Source of the DNA: Fluviibacter sp048859965
Lineage (GTDB): Bacteria; Pseudomonadota; Gammaproteobacteria; Burkholderiales; Rhodocyclaceae
Length of the DNA stretch: 31,233 bases
Assembly (NCBI GenBank): GCA_048859965.1
Contig: JBLIZO010000032.1
Location: 1-31,233, forward strand
Reading direction: 5' to 3'
Shown here: piece by piece, positions 8,133 to 14,982 of the stretch
How the letters are laid out: every line of letters starts with the position of its first letter
Position numbering within the stretch: the first letter of the stretch is position 1
The notes under the pieces: generated by a model
Seen by the model: the letters and a program-made list of their open reading frames with translations, nothing else
The model's database searches: none
Told to the model about the DNA's origin: nothing
Position numbers and translations under genes: made by a program

Positions 8133-8184
8133 GCGGGGTTGGGCGCTTTCGTGGTGTTGTAAACATGCTACACTCAAATCAATC

Positions 8185-9618
8185 ATGAGTCGCCCACCCA
8201 ACCGAACAACACCTCGATCAAAACCCTTGTCCCGTCAGGCGCACACAGCCTCGTCGGGCGCGTCTGTGGGCCGGCCGACGCCGACCGGTGCAAATCGTCG
8301 GCCGCCGTCCGCCAGTGTCCGGTTGCAGCCGGATTCGCTGGCTTGGGCGATGAAGACGGCGGCCGATTGCGTGACGGACGTTATCGCATTTGGTCGTAGT
8401 TTGACCGTGGTGCTCACCAACCTGCGCCAGCAGGAGCTGCCGCCGAATGCCGTACGCGCGCAGGCAATCGATCTGACCTATGCGACTTTGCGGCGTTATC
8501 GGCGCGCCGATGTTGAATTGTCGCTGCTGTTGGACCGTCCGACGGCCGAAGACGAATTACGTAATTTATTACGTGTGGCGTTGTGCTGGCTGGAGATGCA
8601 TCCGGAAAAGGCACACGTTGGCGTTGATCAGGCCGTGGAGGCGGCAGCGACGCTCTCGGGCGGGCGTTATCGCGGTTTCGTGAATGCGATTCTGCGACGG
8701 GCATTACGCGAGCGTACTCAACTGGATGCTGCCATGATGTCAGATGAAGAGGCTTTTTGTCAGCATCCGGCTTGGTGGTTGCAACGTCTCCAAGTCGATT
8801 GGCCGGATGCTTGGCCGTCGATCGTGGCCGGCGGGAATCGGAAACCGCCGATGGGTTTACGCGTGAACCGCCTGCGTACCAATATCAACGCTTACCGAGA
8901 CCAATTACAGGGTGCCGGGGTGGCGCTGGAAGATGCGTTGCCCGAGGATGGTGCCGATGCGATTCTGCTGACACAGCCGCAGCCTGCTGAGTCGTTGCCA
9001 GGATTTGCCCAAGGGCTGGTATCAGTGCAGGATCTCGGTGCGCAGCAGGCGGCGCGTCTACTCAATGTGCAACCGGGTATGCGCGTGCTGGATGCTTGCG
9101 CAGCGCCGGGTGGCAAGGCGGCTCATCTGCTCGAGTCAGCGGCTATTGAACTGACGGCCGTTGAGGCGGATCGGACGCGTTGTGCTGCCCTGGCGCGCAC
9201 GATTGATCCGTCGCGCTTCCCTGCCGACCGGACGATCAATATCGTCTGTGCCGACGCCGCTGACGCCCACGCCGCATGGGCCAAACGCCCCTTTGATGCG
9301 ATTCTGCTTGATGCCCCTTGCTCCGGCTCCGGGGTTGCCGGGCGTCATCCGGACGCCAAATGGCTGCGTCGCGATGCCGACATTGACGTGTTGGCGCGTA
9401 CGCAGCAACGTCTGTTGCACGCTTTGTGGCCGTTGCTCAAGCCCGGCGGGCGCCTGCTGTATGGCACCTGCTCGGTATTCCTTCAGGAAAATCAAGAGCA
9501 GATCCAGCGCTTTCTGGCGGACACGTCAGGCGCGCGACTGCTGACACAATTGACGCTGCTGCCGGATGCCCGTCATGATGGCTTTTTTTATGCCCTCCTG
9601 GCGAAGGAGGCGCGATGA
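8185..9618 (+). CDS. rsmB: 16S rRNA (cytosine-967-C5)-methyltransferase RsmB
   Basis: Methylates C967 of 16S rRNA using S-adenosylmethionine. With the ATG at 8185 the protein has 477 residues. A basic, low-complexity stretch (1-45) precedes a NusB-like RNA-binding domain (about 50-180) and a Rossmann methyltransferase domain with the AdoMet motif ACAAPGGK (304-311) and two catalytic cysteines, Cys379 in DAPCSGSG and Cys429 in TCSV. The frame is open back to 7978, but that extension lies antisense to the nuclease and has no family similarity. No strong Shine-Dalgarno site precedes 8185; an ATG at 8350 (AMKTAAD) would still keep most of the NusB-like domain, so the exact start is uncertain. It overlaps the DUF4390 gene by 4 bases. 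Confidence 0.95.
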   Translation: MSRPPNRTTPRSKPLSRQAHTASSGASVGRPTPTGANRRPPSASVRLQPDSLAWAMKTAADCVTDVIAFGRSLTVVLTNLRQQELPPNAVRAQAIDLTYATLRRYRRADVELSLLLDRPTAEDELRNLLRVALCWLEMHPEKAHVGVDQAVEAAATLSGGRYRGFVNAILRRALRERTQLDAAMMSDEEAFCQHPAWWLQRLQVDWPDAWPSIVAGGNRKPPMGLRVNRLRTNINAYRDQLQGAGVALEDALPEDGADAILLTQPQPAESLPGFAQGLVSVQDLGAQQAARLLNVQPGMRVLDACAAPGGKAAHLLESAAIELTAVEADRTRCAALARTIDPSRFPADRTINIVCADAADAHAAWAKRPFDAILLDAPCSGSGVAGRHPDAKWLRRDADIDVLARTQQRLLHALWPLLKPGGRLLYGTCSVFLQENQEQIQRFLADTSGARLLTQLTLLPDARHDGFFYALLAKEAR

Positions 9619-10199
9619 GTGGGTTGCGTCGGTTGTGGCGCATAGGCTACCTGCTAATGGCCGCCTGGTTTGGCCTGCAAAGTCTGCCGACGTTGGCGGC
9701 CGGCGCCGATGTCAGTGCGCCGACGCTGATACAGACAGATGATGGCCCGTTACTTAACAGTCAATTCACATTGAATTTGTCGCCCGCGCTGACGGATGCG
9801 GTCAATCACGGTATCCCACTCGTTTTTCAGTTGGAAGCAGAAATCAGACGGCCGCGCTGGTACTGGGTTGATGACACGCTTTATAAAGCCCGTATTGATC
9901 GGCGTCTGACCTATAACGCGCTGGTGCGTAACTATCGTGTGACGGAAGATCAGAGCGCCCGAAATTTCCTTGATTTGACGGATGCATTGAATTACATCGC
10001 GCGTCCTGCGGTATGGCGGATCCCCGCCGGGTTAGTGCGACCGGGCGAGGTGATTGATGTTGCCATCCGTTTTCGTCTGGATCCGGCATTCTTACCGAAG
10101 CCTTTCCAAGTGGTGTCATTCGGTGACCGGGATTGGCGTCTGGATAGCGAATGGCGCCAATTTCAACTGACGGTGCCGACCGTGGCCGGAGGCAAATAA
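9615..10199 (+). CDS. DUF4390 domain-containing exported protein
   Basis: A 194-residue protein with an N-terminal hydrophobic segment (about 8-29, LWRIGYLLMAAWFG onward) ending near TLAAGA, so probably exported to the periplasm. The body is beta-rich, with FQLEAEIRRPRWYWVDD (about 71-87) and a C-terminal WRLDSEWRQFQLTV segment typical of DUF4390. Its function is unknown. It starts inside the rsmB end (ATGA overlap) and its stop overlaps the ntrY start by one base, so it is co-translated with the sensor kinase. This placement is conserved in betaproteobacteria and suggests, without proving, a role linked to NtrY signalling or envelope sensing. Confidence 0.88.
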   Translation: MSGLRRLWRIGYLLMAAWFGLQSLPTLAAGADVSAPTLIQTDDGPLLNSQFTLNLSPALTDAVNHGIPLVFQLEAEIRRPRWYWVDDTLYKARIDRRLTYNALVRNYRVTEDQSARNFLDLTDALNYIARPAVWRIPAGLVRPGEVIDVAIRFRLDPAFLPKPFQVVSFGDRDWRLDSEWRQFQLTVPTVAGGK

Positions 10200-12355
10200 T
10201 GCGTCTGGCAGTGTTCATTATGACGCTGGTTTCGGTGGCATTGTTATTTCTGCTGACGCAGGCCTCGGCCAATACGGATTTCTTTGCACGACATTATTCG
10301 TGGTTGATCGGACTCAATATTTTGCTGGGTCTGTCGATGGCGTTGGTGATCGGCGTGCAGCTCTATCGGTTGTGGCGCGACCATCGTGAGCAGATCTTCG
10401 GCGCCCGCCTCAAATTCCGGTTGATGCTGATGCTGGCGATTATGGCGCTGGTACCGGGTGTGCTGATATACGCCGTTTCGGTGCAGTTCATGACGCGCAG
10501 CATCGAGAGCTGGTTTGACGTCCGTGTCGAACAGGCGCTGGAGGCCGGACTGAACCTGGGGCGCGACGCACTGGAAGGCATGACGGCCGGACTGGTGTTA
10601 ACGACGCGCGATGCCGCACAGGCAATTGCTCAACGTGGTAATCAGGACGCGCCAGGTGTCTTGAGCAAACTTAAGCAGGTGACGGCAGCGCAATCGACGG
10701 CGCTATTGCAGATCCGCGGCAACCGGATTGAGGTGCTGAGCACCTCGGAAGCACGGGGCGAGCAGTTGGTGTTGCCGTTGCCACCGCAGGTGGACGTGAC
10801 GCGCAAGAACGGTGCCTTCTCGGCAATTGAAGCGGACGGTACGGGAACACCGGTACTCCGAGCGATGGTGTTATTGCCTGGTGATGAGCGTCACGCGCAA
10901 CCACGTATGCTGGAGGTTGTGGTGCCTGTCCCGACGAAGTTGGCTGCAGATTCCGAGGCGGTGCAATCGGTTTACCGCGAATACCGTGAATTGGAACTGG
11001 CGCGCGATGGGCTAACCCGGCTTTATGCGATCACGCTGACGCTAACGTTGCTGCTTGCGCTGGCAGCAGCGTTCTCTGCGGCATTCATCCTGGCCCGTCG
11101 TTTTACAGCGCCATTGACGATTCTGGCGGAGGGGACGCAAGCGGTGGCAGCCGGCGATTTGTCGCCAAAACAGACCGTAGTCAGCCACGACGAGTTGGGT
11201 ATTCTGACGCAGTCGTTTAACCGGATGACATTTCAGTTACGCGAAGCGCATACGGAAACAGAGCGGCATCGATCTGATCTTGAGCGTGCCAGGGCTTATC
11301 TGCAGGAGGTCCTCGACAATCTGTCGGCCGGCGTTTTGGCGTTTGATCGGCGTTTTGTACTAAAGGCCGTTAACGGCGCGGCACGTACCTTGCTCAATGA
11401 AGACTGGGTCGGCCTGCTTTTTGAGCCCCTGGAAGCCTGGCCACGTCAGGAAGATCTGGCGCGTACGATTCGGGATGGTTTTGCAAAGTATGGCAAGGAA
11501 GCCTGGCAGATCGAAGTGGAGCGGCTGCTGTTGGATGGCCGCAAGCAACAACTGATGGTGCATGGTTCTGAATTGCCGGAGCAGTCAGGTGGTGGTTACG
11601 TGGTGGTGTTCGACGACATCACCGAACTGATCAAGGCGCAGCGCGCAACAGCCTGGGGCGAAGTGGCACGCCGCTTGGCGCATGAGATCAAGAACCCGCT
11701 GACCCCCATCCAGTTGGCCGCCGAACGCCTGGAGCATAAGCTTGCTGCACATTTGAATGAGAGTGATGCGGATGTGCTGCAACGTTCGACACGTACGATT
11801 GTCAATCAGGTGCAGGCTATGAAGCACATGGTTGATAGCTTCCGCGATTATGCGCGATTGCCACCGGCGAATCTGGTGGCGCTCGACCTGAACGAGTTGC
11901 TGCGTGAGTTGCTCGTGCTGTATGAATCGTCGTTGACACCGATTCGCGCGTCGCTCAGTACGGATTTGCCGCCGATTCAGGGTGACCCGGCGCAATTGCG
12001 TCAGATTATTCATAATTTGATCCGGAATGCACAGGATGCGACGGAAGGCCGATCGGATCTGCGGATTGATGTCGCCACGCGTACGCTGAATCAGCAGGTG
12101 GAACTGATCATTGCCGACACCGGGCCCGGCTTTCCGCCGGAGATCATGGCGAATGCCTTTGAACCTTATGTCACGACCAAACCCAAAGGTACGGGACTGG
12201 GTTTGCCCATCGTCAAGAAAATCATCGAAGAGCACGGCGGGCGGATCTCATTAGCAAACCGTGCTGAAGGGGGCGCCGAGATCCGCATTGTGCTGAAGGC
12301 CGCCGCCACAAAAGATTTGAACCCAAATGACCTTGAGAAGTCGGTAGGAGCCTGA
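10199..12355 (+). CDS. ntrY: NtrY-type sensor histidine kinase
   Basis: Membrane histidine kinase expected to phosphorylate the NtrX-type regulator encoded next. It has 718 residues from the ATG at 10199, preceded by GGAGG with 6-base spacing; an in-frame start at 10151 inside DUF4390 lacks this support. Membrane segments lie at about 4-22, 36-56, 74-95 and 277-298, with a periplasmic loop between the last two. HAMP (about 299-350), PAS (about 370-475), HisKA with phospho-acceptor His495 in RRLAHEIKNPLTP, and HATPase with N box NLIRNAQDA (606-614), DTGPGFP (640-646) and GTGLGLP (664-670) follow. The family responds to nitrogen or redox state in alphaproteobacteria, and Neisseria NtrYX has been tied to respiratory genes; the signal here is unknown. 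Confidence 0.93.
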   Translation: MRLAVFIMTLVSVALLFLLTQASANTDFFARHYSWLIGLNILLGLSMALVIGVQLYRLWRDHREQIFGARLKFRLMLMLAIMALVPGVLIYAVSVQFMTRSIESWFDVRVEQALEAGLNLGRDALEGMTAGLVLTTRDAAQAIAQRGNQDAPGVLSKLKQVTAAQSTALLQIRGNRIEVLSTSEARGEQLVLPLPPQVDVTRKNGAFSAIEADGTGTPVLRAMVLLPGDERHAQPRMLEVVVPVPTKLAADSEAVQSVYREYRELELARDGLTRLYAITLTLTLLLALAAAFSAAFILARRFTAPLTILAEGTQAVAAGDLSPKQTVVSHDELGILTQSFNRMTFQLREAHTETERHRSDLERARAYLQEVLDNLSAGVLAFDRRFVLKAVNGAARTLLNEDWVGLLFEPLEAWPRQEDLARTIRDGFAKYGKEAWQIEVERLLLDGRKQQLMVHGSELPEQSGGGYVVVFDDITELIKAQRATAWGEVARRLAHEIKNPLTPIQLAAERLEHKLAAHLNESDADVLQRSTRTIVNQVQAMKHMVDSFRDYARLPPANLVALDLNELLRELLVLYESSLTPIRASLSTDLPPIQGDPAQLRQIIHNLIRNAQDATEGRSDLRIDVATRTLNQQVELIIADTGPGFPPEIMANAFEPYVTTKPKGTGLGLPIVKKIIEEHGGRISLANRAEGGAEIRIVLKAAATKDLNPNDLEKSVGA

Positions 12356-12356
12356 T

Positions 12357-13649
12357 ATGGCAGACATACTGGTAGTAGATGACGAAGTCGGTATCCGCGA
12401 ATTGCTGTCGGAGATTCTGGCGGATGAAGGGCACAGCGTGATGTTGGCCGAGAATGCGACGAAGGCGCGCGAGTTGCGGGGCAACCGTCGTCCGGATCTG
12501 GTGCTGCTGGATATCTGGATGCCCGATGCGGATGGGATTTCATTACTCAAAGAATGGTCGTCGAATGGTTTGTTGACGATGCCGGTGGTGATGATGTCCG
12601 GTCACGGCACCATCGATACGGCGGTTGAGGCAACGCGGATCGGTGCAGTCGATTTTCTGGAAAAGCCCATCGCCCTTCAAAAGTTGCTGGCGACGGTGAA
12701 GAAATGTCTGAAGCCCGATGCCTCAGCGACGCGTCAGCACTATGCCGTGGAATCTTTGCTGCAGATTGGCCTGCTCAAGAAGTTTGCGCAGCGTATTGCG
12801 CAATCGGCCAAGCATTCACCGATTCTGTTTTTGCGTGGTGCGCAGGGTTTGATTGCCGAAGTCGGTGCCCGTAGTCTGTTGGCGTCACATGCGCCCTGGC
12901 TGAATCTGTCTCAGGAAGGTCGCGCTATCACGCAAGAGATGCTTGAACAGCATGCCGGTGGCGTGCTGTTTCTCCCGGAGCTTTATGGCGCCGGACGAAT
13001 GACTCAGATGAACCTGGCCTTTGTGCTGGAGCGCCTGGCAAAATATCGGCTGACATTGGTGGTGGCCAGCGCACACGGATCGGATGCGATTGTGGAAAGC
13101 GGTGTTGATGCCGGGCTGGTCCATCGACTGAGTGATGTCTGGGTCGGGCTACCGTCTCTGTCGGAATCGGCCAATGACCTGCCTGAACTGCTGCCTGCCC
13201 TGCTGACGCTTCTTTGTGAGCAGGGCAATATTCCGCATCGTTACATGGCGCCCGATGCGCTCAATGTCCTCCGCCAGAAGACCTGGTCTGGTGCGGATGG
13301 CGGTTGGGGGTTTTTACTGGGCACGTTGAAGAATCTTGCACTGAATGCGCTCGATGAAACGATCAGTCGGCAGGATGTAGATGGGTTGTTGCAAACGGCC
13401 GATGAGCCTGTTGAGGCTCTGGCCGTGGAGGATGGTGAAGGTTCGCTCGGCCAGTTTTACGATATGCCGTTGAAGGAAGCGCGCGATGCCTTCGAACGTC
13501 TTTACCTGACGCACCACATTGCCCGTAGTGGCGGCAACATGACACGCGTTGCCGAACAAAGCGGTCTTGAACGTACCCATCTATATCGAAAATTCAAACA
13601 GTTGGGCATCACCCTGGATCGGCGTGATGCTGGCAATAACCTTTCCTGA
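12357..13649 (+). CDS. ntrX: NtrX-type response regulator with degenerate AAA+ domain
   Basis: DNA-binding partner of the kinase upstream, starting one base after the ntrY stop codon. The receiver domain (1-118) is complete: Asp8/Asp9, phospho-acceptor Asp52 in LLDIWMPD, Ser81 and Lys103. The C-terminal Fis-type helix-turn-helix (about 373-418, GGNMTRVAEQSGLERTHLYRKFKQLG) is also intact. The central region (about 150-345) has the length and order of a sigma-54 AAA+ domain but no Walker A GxxGxGKE (the matching place reads FLRGAQGLIAE), no GAFTGA, and an altered Walker B (VLFLPEL for LFLDEI). It therefore probably cannot hydrolyse ATP or open sigma-54 promoters, and more likely acts as a repressor or sigma-70 activator. 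There is no frameshift, so the domain decayed or diverged in frame. Confidence 0.9.
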   Translation: MADILVVDDEVGIRELLSEILADEGHSVMLAENATKARELRGNRRPDLVLLDIWMPDADGISLLKEWSSNGLLTMPVVMMSGHGTIDTAVEATRIGAVDFLEKPIALQKLLATVKKCLKPDASATRQHYAVESLLQIGLLKKFAQRIAQSAKHSPILFLRGAQGLIAEVGARSLLASHAPWLNLSQEGRAITQEMLEQHAGGVLFLPELYGAGRMTQMNLAFVLERLAKYRLTLVVASAHGSDAIVESGVDAGLVHRLSDVWVGLPSLSESANDLPELLPALLTLLCEQGNIPHRYMAPDALNVLRQKTWSGADGGWGFLLGTLKNLALNALDETISRQDVDGLLQTADEPVEALAVEDGEGSLGQFYDMPLKEARDAFERLYLTHHIARSGGNMTRVAEQSGLERTHLYRKFKQLGITLDRRDAGNNLS

Positions 13650-13694
13650 GATCATGTGACGATCTGATTCATCAACCTGTTTTGTGGAGTTCCC

Positions 13695-14768
13695 GTGACC
13701 CGACCCCGTAACGACCTGTTCCTGCGTGCTTTGTTGAAAGAGCCGACCGAAACCACGCCCGTCTGGCTAATGCGCCAGGCGGGGCGTTATCTCCCGGAGT
13801 ACCGAGAAACCCGTAAACGCGCCGGTAGCTTCCTCGGACTTTGTAAGAATCCGGCCTACGCCTGTGAGGTGACACTGCAGCCCTTGGCGCGTTATGACCT
13901 TGATGCTGCGATTCTCTTCTCGGACATTCTGACCGTGCCGGATGCGATGGGTTTGGGTCTGTATTTCTCCGAAGGCGAAGGTCCGAAATTCGAGCGTCCA
14001 CTTCGCGACGAATGGGAGATCCGCAATCTTTGTGTGCCGGATCCACATGATCAGTTGCGTTATGTGATTGACGCAGTCGCCGAGATTCGCCGCGCGCTGG
14101 ATAACAGCGTGCCGCTGATCGGTTTCTCCGGTAGCCCCTGGACGTTGGCGTGTTATATGGTCGAAGGGGGCGCTTCGGATGACTACGCGCGTATCAAGAC
14201 GATGCTCTATGATCGCCCCGACTTGCTGCACAAGATTCTGGACGTGACCACTGAATCGGTCATTCAGTATCTGAACGCTCAGATTGAGGCTGGTGCGCAG
14301 GCGGTGATGATATTTGACTCCTGGGGTGGCGCGCTTGCGGAAGCGGCCTTCCATGAGTTTTCACTCAATTACATGAAGCGCATTGTTGCCGGTCTGCACA
14401 AAGAGTGGGATGGCGCACGCGTCCCTTCGATTGTGTTCACCAAGGGCGGCGGTTTGTGGCTGGAGGCGTTGGCCGATACCGGTGCGACCGGGCTTGGGCT
14501 CGACTGGACGATCGATATCGGCAAAGCGCGCGCCCGCGTAGGGGACCGTGTGGCGTTACAGGGTAACCTGGATCCGACCATTTTGCGGGCCGGCCCGGAA
14601 GCGGTCGCTCGAGAGGCCGAAAAGGTGTTGCGCAGCTTTGGCCCCGCCGACACCGGCCATGTCTTTAATCTCGGGCACGGGATTTCCCAGTTTACGCCGC
14701 CGGAAAACGTCTCTGTGCTCGTCGATACGGTGCATACCGTTGGGCGTGCACTGCGCGCAGCTTTGTAA
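13695..14768 (+). CDS. hemE: Uroporphyrinogen decarboxylase
   Basis: Decarboxylates the four acetate side chains of uroporphyrinogen III to give coproporphyrinogen III in haem synthesis. At 357 residues it is full length. The signature RQAGRYLPEYR spans 27-37, catalytic Asp77 lies in AAILFSDILT, and the substrate-binding Tyr154 in GFSGSPWTLACYMVEGG; FDSWGG follows later. The start is GTG with GGAG about 4 bases upstream. It is cytosolic and acts just after the tetrapyrrole branch point that leads to corrins. It is separated from ntrX by 45 bases containing only a weak 5-bp inverted repeat, so read-through from ntrYX is possible. Confidence 0.98.
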   Translation: MTRPRNDLFLRALLKEPTETTPVWLMRQAGRYLPEYRETRKRAGSFLGLCKNPAYACEVTLQPLARYDLDAAILFSDILTVPDAMGLGLYFSEGEGPKFERPLRDEWEIRNLCVPDPHDQLRYVIDAVAEIRRALDNSVPLIGFSGSPWTLACYMVEGGASDDYARIKTMLYDRPDLLHKILDVTTESVIQYLNAQIEAGAQAVMIFDSWGGALAEAAFHEFSLNYMKRIVAGLHKEWDGARVPSIVFTKGGGLWLEALADTGATGLGLDWTIDIGKARARVGDRVALQGNLDPTILRAGPEAVAREAEKVLRSFGPADTGHVFNLGHGISQFTPPENVSVLVDTVHTVGRALRAAL

Positions 14769-14802
14769 AAGCGTTATTGTCGTTCCCGATTCCCATGGAA
14801 AA

Positions 14803-14863
14803 GACCCGAGCGCAAGGCCGACCGCTGGCCGGTTTTCAACTGTCAAGGCGGTCAGTTCGGGTC
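14803..14863. repeat. Nested inverted repeats in the hemE-priA gap
   Basis: An outer pair, GACCCGA (14803-14809) and TCGGGTC (14857-14863), encloses an inner pair, GACCGC (14820-14825) and GCGGTC (14848-14853). Both are perfect and would stack into an elongated stem with an asymmetric internal loop. No T run follows on the plus strand, so a simple intrinsic terminator for hemE is not clear. It may be an mRNA end structure or a protein site. Confidence 0.5.
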
Positions 14864-14865
14864 AT

Positions 14866-14886
14866 TTACCCACAAAGTTATCCACA
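14866..14886 (+). promoter_or_regulatory. Two tandem DnaA boxes upstream of priA
   Basis: TTATCCACA at 14878-14886 is the perfect high-affinity DnaA 9-mer. Immediately upstream, TTACCCACA at 14866-14874 differs by one base. Both face the same way, starting 12 bases apart, and are followed by an A/T-rich stretch at 14891-14918. They lie in the longest non-coding gap between two genes here (214 bases), 97 bases before priA. Chromosomal oriC is normally beside dnaA in this group, so regulation of priA or DnaA titration is more likely than an origin. Confidence 0.55.
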
Positions 14887-14941
14887 ATGCAAAAAACACG
14901 CTTTTTCTATAAAAATCAGTGGCATGTGGGTCTGTTCGGAG

Positions 14942-14974
14942 AACCCCGGTAAGAAATATCCTCTAATCCGGGTT
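14942..14974 (+). promoter_or_regulatory. Imperfect hairpin just before priA start
   Basis: AACCCCGG (14942-14949) can pair with CCGGGTT (14968-14974) with one bulged C around an 18-base AT-rich loop. It ends 8 bases before the priA ATG and covers the place where a Shine-Dalgarno site would lie; no clear one is seen. It could dampen priA translation. The evidence is base pairing only. Confidence 0.3.
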
Positions 14975-14982
14975 GTGCGGTA

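Noticed and set aside
7978..8184. N-terminal extension of RsmB by 69 codons
   Set aside because: The stretch is antisense to the nuclease signal peptide and N-terminus, shows no similarity to RsmB, and is rich in Trp, Cys and Arg in an unnatural way.
13649..13665. Terminator after ntrX (AGATC/GATCT repeat)
   Set aside because: Only a 5-bp stem with a 7-base loop and no T run directly after it; chance occurrence is likely.
14866..14918. Chromosomal replication origin
   Set aside because: Only two DnaA boxes were found, and neither dnaA, dnaN, rpmH nor gidA is near, so an oriC is unlikely.
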